DNA from: a virus
Reading direction: 5' to 3' (one strand)
Virus record (IMG/VR): IMGVR_UViG_3300047320_000285
Location: 62,001-126,000 of that record
Length of the DNA: 64,000 nucleotides
Each line of letters opens with the position of its first letter. Position 1 is the stretch's first letter. The notes under the pieces were generated by a model. It worked only from the letters and a program-made list of their open reading frames with translations, did no database searches and was not told the origin of the DNA. Positions 1 to 8,946 of this stretch are shown here, in pieces. Position numbers and translations under genes: made by a program.

Positions 1-2
1 AG

Positions 3-224
3 TGGGCGCAAACGCTGGAGAATCCGTATCCGACCTGCCCGTGCGGCGGACGGGGTCAGACTGACGAGATGCGCAAGAACACTGCGACCTTCCGGTATGA
101 GTCCCAGTTTTACGCGGGGTGTTTCCCCATCATGCCAAAGCTCATCGGTGACGATGGTTGGACCGGCTTTGCATTTAACTACCAATTCGTCGGTGGCATT
201 AACAATCTGGCGTTTGGTCTCTAG
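3..224 (+). CDS. C-terminal part of a hypothetical protein
   Basis: The frame is open from the left edge and closes at a TAG, giving the last 73 residues of a longer protein. A Cys/Gly-rich stretch (CPCGGRG) lies near the edge and could be half of a zinc knuckle. The tail is aromatic and glycine-rich, ending in FGL, and looks like beta strands. The next gene begins 12 bases downstream on the same strand, so the two are probably cotranscribed. No family recognised; the start is outside the window. Confidence 0.6.
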   Translation, partial: WAQTLENPYPTCPCGGRGQTDEMRKNTATFRYESQFYAGCFPIMPKLIGDDGWTGFAFNYQFVGGINNLAFGL

Positions 225-236
225 GAAAATAACAAG

Positions 237-1004
237 ATGAATATCGGCGATGTCCCGACTCTCGATGAGTCGGATGTATTCAAGTGGGTGGCCAACCAAG
301 CGTACTGCCCGCGCAACCTGCTGGCGTTCGTGATCCGTAACGGCATCCCAGAAGCAGTCGCCGACGAGACGATCGTGGCGGATACGGTGCGCTGTTTGCT
401 GGAGTTGCACGCACAAGAAATCTCCGGCCTGAACACGGGCTTCTCTCATGCCTCGCCGCGCGAGAAGCAGGTGAAGTTCAAGTTCATCGAAAAGTACGGC
501 CGGCCCATTGATTCGTTCCTCACGTGGTGGTACGACAAATATCAAACCGCGTGGAATCGCGGCGATGTCGGTGACGACGGTACACTCGACGTGATGTTTC
601 TCGAACCCGATCCGACCCACACCAAGGTCACGCACGCGATTTACATGTACCGTATGCGACCGATCGAATACTCAGGGATCGAATCGAAGCGTGATCTGTA
701 CACCCCCCGGGCATTTCCGGTGCCGGAGAAACCGAAGCCGACGTTCTGGCAGCGGTTTGTGGCGTCTTTGAAAGGGGATCCGATCAAAGACGCCATCAAG
801 AAGCTGCAGGAAGCACCGTCAGTCAAGCCGACGGTGTTGAATGTGACGTTCACGGGCGAGACCTCGACGGGACCCATGGTTATCAAGTTCGCCCAAGAGC
901 TGCTCGATCAGGCCAACGTCGCGGCCACCAATCCGTACGTGAAGCCGGACCCCAAGGTGTTCGGGGTGTTGCGTCGTAAAGCGATCGACGTCTACCAGTT
1001 CTGA
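237..1004 (+). CDS. hypothetical protein, 255 aa
   Basis: Full-length frame with an AGGAAA-type ribosome site 9-14 bases before the ATG. The N-terminal 120 residues look helical and charged. A Pro/Lys linker (VPEKPKP, around residue 160) separates them from a C-terminal domain containing a strand-like segment (TVLNVTFTGET). It is the last gene before a hairpin terminator at 1010. I do not recognise a family and infer no function. Confidence 0.75.
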   Translation: MNIGDVPTLDESDVFKWVANQAYCPRNLLAFVIRNGIPEAVADETIVADTVRCLLELHAQEISGLNTGFSHASPREKQVKFKFIEKYGRPIDSFLTWWYDKYQTAWNRGDVGDDGTLDVMFLEPDPTHTKVTHAIYMYRMRPIEYSGIESKRDLYTPRAFPVPEKPKPTFWQRFVASLKGDPIKDAIKKLQEAPSVKPTVLNVTFTGETSTGPMVIKFAQELLDQANVAATNPYVKPDPKVFGVLRRKAIDVYQF

Positions 1005-1009
1005 CGTGT

Positions 1010-1029
1010 GCCCCGGCTTCGGCTGGGGC
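1010..1029 (+). terminator. hairpin terminator followed by TATGCC
   Basis: An 8-bp stem (one G-T pair) closed by a TTCG tetraloop lies 5 bases after the stop of the 255-aa gene. TATGCC follows at 1031-1036. The T-tract is short, as in most terminators of this genome. Confidence 0.8.
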
Positions 1030-1053
1030 ATATGCCCTAAACGATTTCAGCAA

Positions 1054-1061
1054 TATATTAC
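1054..1061 (+). promoter_or_regulatory. phiKZ-type early promoter box TATATTAC
   Basis: Exact TATATTAC in the context CAATATATTACCG, 23 bases after a terminator-associated TATGCC and 108 bases before the Ntn-hydrolase-like gene. TATATTAC is the early promoter core described for phage phiKZ. Its position in a gap just before an operon supports promoter function by inference. Confidence 0.6.
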
Positions 1062-1168
1062 CGAAAAGAGCCTGTTAGAATTAATGAAACAGGTAGATGC
1101 TTTGAGGGGTGATGCCCAGTCATCTCTCACTTACACTAATCAACACTAAGATACAAGGAGTATGTGTC

Positions 1169-2032
1169 ATGACGACGATTGCATGGGACGGTAAGGTACT
1201 GGCAGTAGACAGCCGTAGTTCTTCCCCAGAGACTCGGCAAGAAGCTACCAGTGATCCCAAACGCACTCGCATCTGCTTTCATTGCGAACGTCCAGCATGG
1301 ACGGGTAGTGATGATTCGCAGAAGCTCGTGATTCTGCCTAAGGTCACATGGCGTGGTGAACGGATTCTCGCGGCAGCGGGCACCGGTATGGCACGCGACT
1401 GTGATCGGATCCGGCACGTAATGCAACGCCCGCCCGAAGGCCAGACGGAGTTCGAAAAGATCTGGGAAAGCTACAGTTCGTTGGCACCGCGTAAAATTGC
1501 TGGGATGCAACCATTTGGTGCCATCTCTGCACACTTCGTGGTGGTGACGGAAACACGTCTATGGGTGCTAGAGTTTGAAGGCAACTCGCTCAGTAGTTAT
1601 CTGGAACCGCGCGATGTCATGTTTGCCAAAGGCTCGGGTCGGGATGCTGCGATGTTGGCAATGACGATCATGGGGGCAACTGCCGCCAATGCGGTATGGG
1701 CAGCTCGGGCGATCGACCCGGCGACTGGGGGTCCAGTCAAGTGGGTCGATACCACCGAACAATTGGTGGAGGGCAAAATGACTCGGTCGCTGGAGCATGA
1801 AGAAGCACCGCTGAGTCGCGAAGAAGCGGCGGCGTATGTGCGCAGTGGTTTTACCGTTCGTCCGGAGAAACCTGAGCTGGTCGGCATCCACGAATCGGCG
1901 CCTTCGAAAGAAGAACCGCTGACCGCAGAGGTTGCGAGTCAGATTGCCGAACAGGCACGTAGTAATGGCAAACCGGCTGTCAAGAAAGTTGCCGTCAAGA
2001 AAACCCCTAGCAGGACTACAACCAAGAAATAA
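1169..2032 (+). CDS. Ntn-hydrolase (proteasome beta/HslV/Anbu-like) protein
   Basis: The start at 1169 is preferred because AAGGAG lies just upstream; an in-frame ATG at 1109 has none. After Met removal the mature N-terminus would be TTIAWDGKVLAVDSR, which fits the Thr-first Ntn-hydrolase fold (catalytic Thr1 with an Asp near position 13-17). A later segment (ILAAAGTGMARDCDRI) resembles the core strand and helix of proteasome-like subunits. At 287 residues it is longer than HslV. The Lys-rich tail (VKKVAVKKT) is an addition that could bind nucleic acid. First gene of an operon running to 4114, behind an early-type promoter box. A peptidase or amidase role is inferred from the fold only; substrate unknown. 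Confidence 0.6.
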   Translation: MTTIAWDGKVLAVDSRSSSPETRQEATSDPKRTRICFHCERPAWTGSDDSQKLVILPKVTWRGERILAAAGTGMARDCDRIRHVMQRPPEGQTEFEKIWESYSSLAPRKIAGMQPFGAISAHFVVVTETRLWVLEFEGNSLSSYLEPRDVMFAKGSGRDAAMLAMTIMGATAANAVWAARAIDPATGGPVKWVDTTEQLVEGKMTRSLEHEEAPLSREEAAAYVRSGFTVRPEKPELVGIHESAPSKEEPLTAEVASQIAEQARSNGKPAVKKVAVKKTPSRTTTKK

Positions 2033-2042
2033 GGAGTAGGTC

Positions 2043-2687
2043 GTGAGCGAGTTCATGTATTGTCGTGAGTGTAACACCGAGCGTACCGGTCCGGAGATCT
2101 GCTGGAAGTGCAATTCGGCGCTGGAGGAAGTCAAGCACGATCACTGGCATCCGCTGAATATGCCACCGCTTGAGAGAGTACGTGAACTCGCCAAGGAATG
2201 CGGCTATGCATGTGCAATGCATGGTTCGCAGGAACGCGATCTGGATGTGGTGTTGGTGGCGTGGACCGACGAGGCACTGACCCGTACCTATGCCGAAGTC
2301 ATGCACTACATCGCCGCCGGATTGATCGCAGAGAACGGTCTGCCTGCTAGGGTGGTGGAGATTGAAGCCAAGCCACTCGGTCGACATGCCTGTACCATTC
2401 AGATGAACGGCTGGTACAAAGCCATCGATCTGTCGATGGCGGCGTTTATCGCACCCAAGCTGACCAATGAGCAGGCACTGGATGTGCTCGAAGGTGCCGA
2501 CTACATCGATGGCAAGCCGAACTCCCGTGAACCTGACTGGCACACGTTTGGTAGCGATACGGTAGCGATCAGTCTGGATGGTCGCTTTACCCGCGAAGAG
2601 TTGTTGGCCGTCCTGCATTTCCATCCCGACAACCTCCCGGTCGGAACCACCATCGGCTGGCCTGAACCGAAGGAAAAGACAGCATGA
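2043..2687 (+). CDS. zinc-ribbon protein with HFHP module
   Basis: GTG start 10 bases after the previous stop, preceded by AAGGAG. The N-terminus has two CxxC pairs (CREC and CWKC, residues 6-23), a small zinc ribbon. The C-terminal part (residues about 165-200) carries FGSD...LDG..T..EL.A..HFHP, which recurs in the next gene, so the two share a domain. Role unknown; zinc-mediated nucleic-acid or protein contact is possible. Confidence 0.75.
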   Translation: MSEFMYCRECNTERTGPEICWKCNSALEEVKHDHWHPLNMPPLERVRELAKECGYACAMHGSQERDLDVVLVAWTDEALTRTYAEVMHYIAAGLIAENGLPARVVEIEAKPLGRHACTIQMNGWYKAIDLSMAAFIAPKLTNEQALDVLEGADYIDGKPNSREPDWHTFGSDTVAISLDGRFTREELLAVLHFHPDNLPVGTTIGWPEPKEKTA

Positions 2688-3100
2688 AAGAACGATTTGA
2701 TAGTCCGTTCGAGTCGGCCGCAGAAGCACAGGAAGTCATCGACACCAGTCGTCAACTGCAATCTGGCCATTGGATTAATTGGCAACAGTTCGGTTCGGAC
2801 GAGAAACAGTATTTGACACTAGATGGCAACTACACGTTCGCTGAGCTGATGGCCTTGATTCACTTTCATCCGGAGCTGATCAAGCGACGCGCAGAAGCGC
2901 AGCCTGAAGCCAAGAGCGACGAAGTGCGCGTGCTCGAATTGGCGACTCAGAAGCTGACTGAGATGCTGAACGAACTGCTCGAGGACTGTACCGAAGGCCA
3001 GCTTGTCGACGCACCATCGCGCAAGCTTTACATGAAGGCTCGTGCTTGCCTGCCTGCCGGTTACTCGATGTCGTTGACTAAAAAAGAGGGTAAGCCGTAA
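2684..3100 (+). CDS. hypothetical protein sharing HFHP module
   Basis: Starts in a 4-base ATGA overlap with the zinc-ribbon gene. Residues 33-65 carry the same FGSD...LDG..T..EL..L.HFHP module as its neighbour, without the zinc ribbon. The remainder is charged and helical (residues 85-120). Probably a duplicated module, with the two proteins made in fixed ratio through translational coupling. No known family recognised. Confidence 0.75.
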   Translation: MKERFDSPFESAAEAQEVIDTSRQLQSGHWINWQQFGSDEKQYLTLDGNYTFAELMALIHFHPELIKRRAEAQPEAKSDEVRVLELATQKLTEMLNELLEDCTEGQLVDAPSRKLYMKARACLPAGYSMSLTKKEGKP

Positions 3101-3372
3101 TGGCCCGCACCTCTTTTGCTCGCGCCCACCCTACTGCAATAGGGACAACGAAGCCGTTCATACGCGCAACGTTTCGCGATGCGGACGGTAACGTCTACGA
3201 CCCCAACACGTATATCTACGGTAACGAACGACGCCGTCTGAAAGCACTGCGCAGTACAGCGAGCCGTCGTGTTAAAGTGACCCTGCGGCGTTTGGGTAAG
3301 CAAGGTTTGCATGAAGCAGACGTGTTGCGCGCCGCGCTGGAGCTTAAACAACGGTTGCGTAACAAAGCCTGA
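3100..3372 (+). CDS. small basic protein, 90 aa
   Basis: The ATG shares one base with the preceding TAA (TAATG). The product is strongly basic, with an Arg/Lys-rich second half (RRRLKALRSTASRRVKVTLRRL), suggesting nucleic-acid binding. A short beta-like segment (FRDADGNVYDPNTYIYG) precedes it. No family recognised. Confidence 0.7.
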   Translation: MARTSFARAHPTAIGTTKPFIRATFRDADGNVYDPNTYIYGNERRRLKALRSTASRRVKVTLRRLGKQGLHEADVLRAALELKQRLRNKA

Positions 3373-3392
3373 TACAAATAAGGAGAACAAAG

Positions 3393-3707
3393 ATGCCGTT
3401 TGACCAGATCAAAAGTGACAAGAACCGCGACGGGTTCTGCTTCGATACGCTTGTGGCGCTGATCGAACGCGGTCCGCTGGAAGCCGGTGACGTTCCGTCA
3501 AAAGGTGGCTTGGGCGAGTTTCTCAAGCGCGGCTATGCCGTGCAGATTATCCAGAACGGTGCGACGGGCTACAGCGCCGCCACGCCGCTGGGTGCCCAGC
3601 TCTACATCAACCATGTCGGCGCAGACAATCTGAAAGAAGCGATTGCCAAGCGCAAAGCCCATTGGGCCATCATGAGCGCACAGCAGGCGAGCCGACCCAA
3701 GCCGTAG
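3393..3707 (+). CDS. hypothetical protein, possible winged-helix fold
   Basis: Clear AAGGAG 8 bases before ATG. The pattern is two helices, a turn, then GYAVQIIQNGATGYSAATPLG, resembling a winged helix with a hairpin wing. That resemblance is weak and by eye. The protein ends in a basic helix (KRKAHW). A small regulator is one possibility; otherwise unknown. Confidence 0.65.
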   Translation: MPFDQIKSDKNRDGFCFDTLVALIERGPLEAGDVPSKGGLGEFLKRGYAVQIIQNGATGYSAATPLGAQLYINHVGADNLKEAIAKRKAHWAIMSAQQASRPKP

Positions 3708-3790
3708 CTCTGCAAGGAAGCATCATGAGACTGAAGGCCCTGAGACAGCCCCGGTGGATGACGTGGTTTAACAAGAAGGAGGAAAGTGCG

Positions 3791-4114
3791 ATGGCTTGGT
3801 ACGATGGCAAGATTATGCGTGAGGCAGATTTCAACGCAAAGCCAGAACCCAGTGACACCCGCTTTCAGTACGGTGACTACGTCTGGGTGCAATTTGTGGA
3901 TGGTGAGCGCTCAGAGCTGAAGTACACCGAAGTACCGGGTCGTATTGCGGGGATTCATATCCGCAAGGGCAATCAGGTGTTGTACGACGTGGCAGTCCCC
4001 ATTGCTGGCACGCCGTACTACGCAGTGGTCGAGGACTTGCAAGGCCAGATCATCGGGCGAGCACGCCCTTCGTTGGACCAATCCGGTCCGGCGGCCTTGA
4101 CGTTGGTTAAGTAA
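3791..4114 (+). CDS. hypothetical beta-rich protein, 107 aa
   Basis: The start at 3791 follows a near-perfect AAGGAGG. An alternative in-frame ATG at 3725 with AAGGAAG would add 22 residues (MRLKALRQPRW...). The product looks like a small beta barrel (GDYVWVQFVDG, PGRIAGIHIRKGNQVLYDV), reminiscent of SH3/Tudor-like folds, but no family is assigned. Last gene of the 1169-4114 operon, followed by a strong hairpin. Confidence 0.7.
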   Translation: MAWYDGKIMREADFNAKPEPSDTRFQYGDYVWVQFVDGERSELKYTEVPGRIAGIHIRKGNQVLYDVAVPIAGTPYYAVVEDLQGQIIGRARPSLDQSGPAALTLVK

Positions 4115-4121
4115 AGCGTAT

Positions 4122-4148
4122 CCCCTAGGGCATAAAACGCCCTAGGGG
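4122..4148 (+). terminator. hairpin terminator followed by TATGCC
   Basis: Ten-base stem CCCCTAGGGC/GCCCTAGGGG with a short A-rich loop; TATGCC at 4151-4156. Confidence 0.85.
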
Positions 4149-4215
4149 GTTATGCCGTAAAAAGTCCATCGCCTGCAATCATGCTGTGGACCTCTTCCCT
4201 TATTATCAATAACAA

Positions 4216-4737
4216 ATGATCGCCCCGAAACGATACCAATATCCAAAAGACCGCAAGCGCGCCGTCTACAGTCGTTGGATGACCATCAACCGACGCTGTG
4301 AAGACCCGCGTTCGTACGACTATCCCTACTACGGCGCACAAGGTTACAGCGTGGCTTGGGAATGGTCACGCCAGAATCCGGACGGCTATACCAACTTCGC
4401 GACATGGCTGGAGGCTCAGTTGAAGTTGCAAACCAACCCGCAGTGTCGCAATGTGACGCTCAAGCCCGGGGAGAAAGTCTACAGCGCGAATAACTGCACG
4501 TTGGCGACCCGTCAAGAATTGGTACAGGACGGAGGGCGCACGACCCTGACGCAGGCCAACGTGATTGCCTTGCGTGCTTTGAAAAAGCAGGAACCCAAGA
4601 TCCGTTTAACGGACATCATCGAACGACTGGGCCTTGATGTCTCGGTGCCGGTTGTCTCCAATGCTTTACGTGGTATTACCTTTCAGAACCTAGACCATCT
4701 GGAAGCCCCTTATCTGCCCGAGGAAGTACAACAATGA
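4216..4737 (+). CDS. HNH/AP2-like phage DNA-binding or nuclease-like protein
   Basis: The N-terminal half follows a pattern common in phage HNH/AP2-like proteins: RW.TINRRCEDP..YDYPYYGAQGYSV..EW, then an F..W segment and Y..NNCTLATRQE. Typical members carry RiD.G.Y.peNCRWaT here; this copy keeps NNC.LATR but lacks the catalytic-looking RxD, so it may bind rather than cut DNA. The C-terminal part (residues 105-150) looks like a helix-turn-helix. No good Shine-Dalgarno is visible before the ATG, which is unusual here. First gene after a terminator, overlapping the next gene by 4 bases. Confidence 0.6.
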   Translation: MIAPKRYQYPKDRKRAVYSRWMTINRRCEDPRSYDYPYYGAQGYSVAWEWSRQNPDGYTNFATWLEAQLKLQTNPQCRNVTLKPGEKVYSANNCTLATRQELVQDGGRTTLTQANVIALRALKKQEPKIRLTDIIERLGLDVSVPVVSNALRGITFQNLDHLEAPYLPEEVQQ

Positions 4738-5303
4738 TCTCCCGTTTCGCACGCAATATCGCTACCCTGCAGATGCTGGCTTTTGTCATCCTGCTGATCT
4801 GGCGTCCCGGCCATTCGTTGATGCCGGCTTTGGCTTTTCTGGCAGGTGTTTCAGCAACCATCATTGTCGACCGGTTACGACCGGACACGGTCCCGCAGTT
4901 GGAGATTCTGCGCGTGCCACCGGAGGACGATGACATCGAACGCGGGGTGATGGGGATGGTGGGAACAGAAGAGATCTGGATGCGCTCGATCACCGGTATG
5001 GCGCTCGGTGTATTGATCCCGGGACCGGAGACGATTCTGTACGCTGCGATCAAACACTCAGACGGTCGAATCTTTGCGGTGTCCCGCCCGGGTCGTCATG
5101 GTCATGTGCAGCAGTTGATGGAGATGCTCAACTCCGCCACACCCGAAGACTGCACGCCGGAGCGTCAAGGCTTCGTCACATCACTGGGTTCTTGGATGTC
5201 CCGTGAAGACGCACTGAAGGTTGCGCGCATCAACGACCAAGTCGTCTTCAAGCATCCGTCAGTGCGTGAGTTGTATAGCGAAGACATGTGGGATGCCGTT
5301 TAG
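4734..5303 (+). CDS. membrane-anchored hypothetical protein
   Basis: ATGA overlap with the previous gene. Two hydrophobic helices span residues 10-45 (LQMLAFVILLIW and MPALAFLAGVSATIIV), followed by a soluble domain of about 140 residues. By the positive-inside rule the soluble domain (RLRPD after the second helix) should face the cytoplasm. No enzyme motif seen. Confidence 0.7.
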   Translation: MISRFARNIATLQMLAFVILLIWRPGHSLMPALAFLAGVSATIIVDRLRPDTVPQLEILRVPPEDDDIERGVMGMVGTEEIWMRSITGMALGVLIPGPETILYAAIKHSDGRIFAVSRPGRHGHVQQLMEMLNSATPEDCTPERQGFVTSLGSWMSREDALKVARINDQVVFKHPSVRELYSEDMWDAV

Positions 5304-5356
5304 TTTTACAGCGCCGGTTCATTACCTGACACCACTAACATACGAAGGATAACACC

Positions 5357-5677
5357 ATGGGTACCCTGAAGCGCGGCGAGTACGCCCCCCGTAACGAACA
5401 AGACGAACTCGACATCGAAACCCAAGCTCGCGCATTGCAACACTACGCGCTGGAGCGGGGTTACGTGGTGGAGTTGCTGATCAAGTCCAATCCGGCCAAG
5501 CCGGTCACCGGTGCCCACACACTGGGCGTGGCCATGCGTCGTGTTCGCGCGGGCAGTCCGTTGACAGCGTTCGTGGGGCTGTCGAACAAGCCGCTCTCCG
5601 ATCTGTATGCTGGTGAACCGGCAGAAGACATTCCGGTCGCCGCATTCACCGATGTATTCAAGGAGGAGTCAGCATGA
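5357..5677 (+). CDS. hypothetical protein, 106 aa
   Basis: ATG preceded by GAAGGA at good spacing. Mixed alpha/beta, acidic near the N-terminus (NEQDELDIETQ) and C-terminus (DVFKEESA). No motif recognised. It overlaps the next gene by 4 bases (ATGA), so the two are probably translated together. Confidence 0.7.
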   Translation: MGTLKRGEYAPRNEQDELDIETQARALQHYALERGYVVELLIKSNPAKPVTGAHTLGVAMRRVRAGSPLTAFVGLSNKPLSDLYAGEPAEDIPVAAFTDVFKEESA

Positions 5678-6846
5678 CTTCGTTTGAAGAACTGCGTGCC
5701 GAGATCAAACAGGACGTCACCGACGAACTGGGGGACCGGGCACGGCAACACGCCTTGATGGCTCGCCTGCTGGTGTATCTGGGCGGGAAGTTCAAGGAGT
5801 CCGATCCTACCGGCGAACTCGCGACGCTTATGAGTGAGTTCCAGACCAGCCACGAAGAGCGTGAGCGTGAGCGCTTTTCGGTGGAGGAGTATTTCAACGG
5901 CTTGGGTCCGGTCGGCAAACGGGTCCTGGAAGCCGTGCGTCTGAACCAGACCATCGCGGGTCGTCACCAGATCGGCGCGCAGATGCATACGCTCTTTAAG
6001 GAAGCCCTCGCGCCGTTCAGGATTCCGATCTTTAAGGATCCGACCGCCACGCACGAGCTGTACCACCTGATTCAGGAAATCAGCATGCGGGTGTTCGGTC
6101 AATCGGCGACGCTACAGATACCGAGCATTCCGATGCACATGGGGCAGATCCTACCGGAGAATCGGGTCAGCAATTTTTACAACGTCTCGGCTGAAGATAC
6201 CATCACGCGTGAACCGTATTCGCTGGTGATGCTGTATGCGGAGATCGGCAAAGCGTGGGTCTGTGTGGACATTCGTTCCACCGGCCGGGCCCAGCTGATG
6301 TACTACCACAGCGCGGAAGATGTGTGGCTGTTTAACGTCGGCGAGTTCGTGCTGTTCGACATGGTCAAGCATCTGAAGGCAGAATGGGCGAAGCTCGAAA
6401 CCCAGATCGCTGACAAGCTGCCCAATGCTCACGTCAGTCTGCCGGAGACGATGGAAGCGCTGCAGGTGAAAGTCGATCGCGTCTTTGACAACGAACATCT
6501 GATCCCGGATGACGCACGCTATTACTTCCGCGATAAGCGCTTCCCGACCTCCAAGATCGTGCTGCGTATCAAGGACCTGCAAGTCAATTTGATCAACACC
6601 CGTGGCGATTACCCCAGTCGCAACATGTACCTGATTCGAGGGATCGAAGAGGTGATGTCGACGCGCGTCAAGCTTGAGGAACTGAGCCCGCTCGTGCAAA
6701 AACAGGTAATCGACGCAGTGGAAGATGTGCTGGATGGCTACATTGGCAACTACATCGATCCGAAGCCGAAGGAACCGGTGACGAGCACCCCGTTTAAGTT
6801 CCAGAACCCGGTGTTCAATCTGTACGTCGGCCGACCGAAGGAGTGA
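5674..6846 (+). CDS. hypothetical protein, 390 aa
   Basis: Begins in an ATGA overlap behind AAGGAGG. The N-terminal 75 residues are helical and very rich in Glu/Arg (SHEERERERF), probably a coiled coil. A central domain is rich in aromatic beta-like segments (AWVCVDIRSTGRAQLMYYH), and the C-terminus returns to helices. No signal peptide, membrane segment or known motif. Length and context would suit a structural or assembly protein, but there is no direct evidence. Confidence 0.75.
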   Translation: MTSFEELRAEIKQDVTDELGDRARQHALMARLLVYLGGKFKESDPTGELATLMSEFQTSHEERERERFSVEEYFNGLGPVGKRVLEAVRLNQTIAGRHQIGAQMHTLFKEALAPFRIPIFKDPTATHELYHLIQEISMRVFGQSATLQIPSIPMHMGQILPENRVSNFYNVSAEDTITREPYSLVMLYAEIGKAWVCVDIRSTGRAQLMYYHSAEDVWLFNVGEFVLFDMVKHLKAEWAKLETQIADKLPNAHVSLPETMEALQVKVDRVFDNEHLIPDDARYYFRDKRFPTSKIVLRIKDLQVNLINTRGDYPSRNMYLIRGIEEVMSTRVKLEELSPLVQKQVIDAVEDVLDGYIGNYIDPKPKEPVTSTPFKFQNPVFNLYVGRPKE

Positions 6847-6850
6847 CCCC

Positions 6851-6904
6851 ATGCTGCAACGTGATCCATTCTTTATTGCTTTGGTGGCTTCGCAGTTGCT
6901 TTAA
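6851..6904 (+). CDS. possible 17-aa hydrophobic microprotein
   Basis: ATG 4 bases after the previous stop, with GAAGGAG 9 bases upstream, encoding MLQRDPFFIALVASQLL. The second half could be a very short membrane-associated helix. It may equally be chance: the good ribosome site overlaps the end of the preceding gene. Listed because several other tiny hydrophobic ORFs here also follow larger genes closely. Confidence 0.25.
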   Translation: MLQRDPFFIALVASQLL

Positions 6905-6933
6905 CGGGGCTGTGGCATAGAAAATCTCGGCGA

Positions 6934-6941
6934 TATATTCT
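6934..6941 (+). promoter_or_regulatory. early-promoter-like box (TATATTCT variant)
   Basis: CGATATATTCTAATC matches six of eight positions of TATATTAC. It lies in the 148-base gap before the trimeric autotransporter gene. Less certain than the exact copies. Confidence 0.35.
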
Positions 6942-7052
6942 AATCGTGAGCTGCAACCTAAACAGCTCCTTTCTTTCGTGGGATTGACAGGATTACGGGG
7001 GTTCTGTCTCTTACTGACCATCCCCGATTATACTAGGAATAAGAATACAATC

Positions 7053-8930
7053 ATGAAGAAGAATATCATCGCAGTGGCAATTTTGGCTTCACTTGCTGTA
7101 TCGTCGGCATACGCAAATTGCGGTAATGGTGGTAGCAACGGGAATGGTTGCGGGGGCGAACAAGGACCGGCAGGCCCGCAAGGTCCCGCCGGTCCTCAGG
7201 GTCCGCAAGGTGTTGCGGGTCAGAACGGCAAGGACGGCGCGTCGGTTACTGGTGTCAGCATCAATGGCACTTCAGTCACGACAACGCTCTCCAATGGTTC
7301 GTCGGTGCAAGGTACGGTCACGGGGGTGGCTACGACTGCACAGCTGAACAGCACGAATAGCAACGTCGCGACGAACACGTCGAACATCACGACGCTGCAA
7401 GGTCAGGTTAGCCAGCAAGGCGGTGCAATCGCCGGTCTGCAGGTTAGTAGCGCCACGCACCAAGAAGTCGCTGACACGGCAGCCGGCACGCTGGCTGCCG
7501 CCAACGCCCACACGGATGCATCAGTGGGTGCAGAAGCGGCGCGCGCGAAGGGCGCCGAAGCAGGTCTGCAGTCGCAGATCAACGGCGTGAGCGGTACCGC
7601 CAACCAAGCGCTGGCGAATTCGAAGGACGCGCAGGCAACTGCGGGTCAAGCGAAGTCGATCGCGCAAGGCGCCGCGGCCACGGCTAACCAAGCCGAAGGC
7701 ATTGCAGTCGGTGCTGCTATCACAGCGACGGGTGCAGCGATCGTTGCCGGTCATGCAGAAGGCGTTGCTGAAAGTGCGGCCGCACAAGCCAAGTCGGCTA
7801 CGGCTACGGCGAACCATGCTGACTCAGTCGCCGGTCAAGCACTCGCAGCGGCGAAGGATGCCGACACGGATGCCGATGCGGCAGGCAAGGCAGCCGCACA
7901 CGCCCAAGGCACGGCAGACACAGCGCTGGCTTCGTCGGCACAAAACGCCAAGGACATCAAGTCCGAAGCGCAAGCCCGTGCAGCAGGCGATGCCGCCACG
8001 CTGAAGTCGGCCAATAGCTACACGGATTCGGCCGTGGCGAACGGGGTGTCGCAAGCAGAATCATACGCTGATGCTGGCGATGCCAAGACGCTGAATTCTG
8101 CGAACAAGCATGCGGACCAAGCCGCTGCGGCGGCCTACGTCGGTGCAGTCGCGACCTCGGCAGCTTACACGGATGCGACGGCGTCGAAGACGTTGAAGTC
8201 GGCGAATTCGTACACCGACAAAGCAGTTGGTGCCGAGTCTAGCCGCGCCCAATCGGCCGAAGGTCAACTGCAGTCCAACATCAATTCGGAATCGACTCGC
8301 GCGCAGACGGCTGAAGCTGGTCTGAACACGAAGATCGACAACGAAACGACGCGGGCGACGACAGCCGAAGCCGGGCTGCAAACCCAGATCAACGGGAACA
8401 GCCAGTCGATCACGCAAATCCAGTCGAACATGAACAAGGGCCAGATGGGTTCGGGCGCGCAAGTGCAATCGAACAACTCGGTGGCACTCGGTGCAGGTTC
8501 GGTGGCTGATCGTGACAACACGGTGTCGGTGGGTGCAGCAGGTGCCGAGCGTCAAGTGACGAACGTGGCAGCAGGTACGGCCGACACCGATGCGGTGAAC
8601 GTCGCGCAAGCTCGCTCGTACGCCCAGACGTCGTACCAGCAATCGACTGCTTACACGGATCAACGTGTGAACGCGCTGCAGAACTCGTTCGACAGCTTCA
8701 AGAAGGACACCTACGGTGGTCTGGCTTCGGTGCTGGCAATCGCGGGTCTGCCGCAACCGATCCAGAACGGCAAGTCGATGATCTCGGCGGCTGTCTCGAA
8801 CTACCACGGCGAGCAAGGTATTGCTGTCGGTATCTCAACCGTCCAAGGCAACTTCGTGATCAAGGCCGGTGTCTCCACGTCCACGCGCGGTGATGTCGGC
8901 GCAGTCGCTTCGGCAGGCTACCAGTTCTAA
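7053..8930 (+). CDS. YadA-like trimeric autotransporter with collagen-like repeats
   Basis: A 625-residue surface protein. Residues 1-21 are a classic Sec signal peptide with an AYA cleavage site. Residues 38-64 are collagen-like G-x-y triplets ([12 protein letters not shown]). A long Ala-rich coiled-coil stalk follows (about 130-460; repeats of [13 protein letters not shown]). Near residue 476 is a YadA-head-like SVALGAGS...VSVGA...[19 protein letters not shown], and residues 553-625 are a YadA-type membrane anchor ([15 protein letters not shown]...[10 protein letters not shown]...GDVGA) ending in Phe, the usual terminal signal for outer-membrane insertion. The start at 7053 is chosen because it gives the signal peptide. 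The anchor is close to Burkholderia/Ralstonia adhesins, suggesting capture from a host. A cell-surface role during infection (superinfection exclusion, aggregation) is inferred; a virion fibre is less likely given the export signal. Confidence 0.88.
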   Translation: MKKNIIAVAILASLAVSSAYANCGNGGSNGNGCGGEQGPAGPQGPAGPQGPQGVAGQNGKDGASVTGVSINGTSVTTTLSNGSSVQGTVTGVATTAQLNSTNSNVATNTSNITTLQGQVSQQGGAIAGLQVSSATHQEVADTAAGTLAAANAHTDASVGAEAARAKGAEAGLQSQINGVSGTANQALANSKDAQATAGQAKSIAQGAAATANQAEGIAVGAAITATGAAIVAGHAEGVAESAAAQAKSATATANHADSVAGQALAAAKDADTDADAAGKAAAHAQGTADTALASSAQNAKDIKSEAQARAAGDAATLKSANSYTDSAVANGVSQAESYADAGDAKTLNSANKHADQAAAAAYVGAVATSAAYTDATASKTLKSANSYTDKAVGAESSRAQSAEGQLQSNINSESTRAQTAEAGLNTKIDNETTRATTAEAGLQTQINGNSQSITQIQSNMNKGQMGSGAQVQSNNSVALGAGSVADRDNTVSVGAAGAERQVTNVAAGTADTDAVNVAQARSYAQTSYQQSTAYTDQRVNALQNSFDSFKKDTYGGLASVLAIAGLPQPIQNGKSMISAAVSNYHGEQGIAVGISTVQGNFVIKAGVSTSTRGDVGAVASAGYQF

Positions 8931-8946
8931 GGGTAGCTTGAGCGGG

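Noticed and set aside
8061-8816. 251-residue minus-strand frame opposite the autotransporter
   Set aside because: Arg/Cys/Val-biased antisense of the Ala-rich stalk; no ribosome site, no domain.
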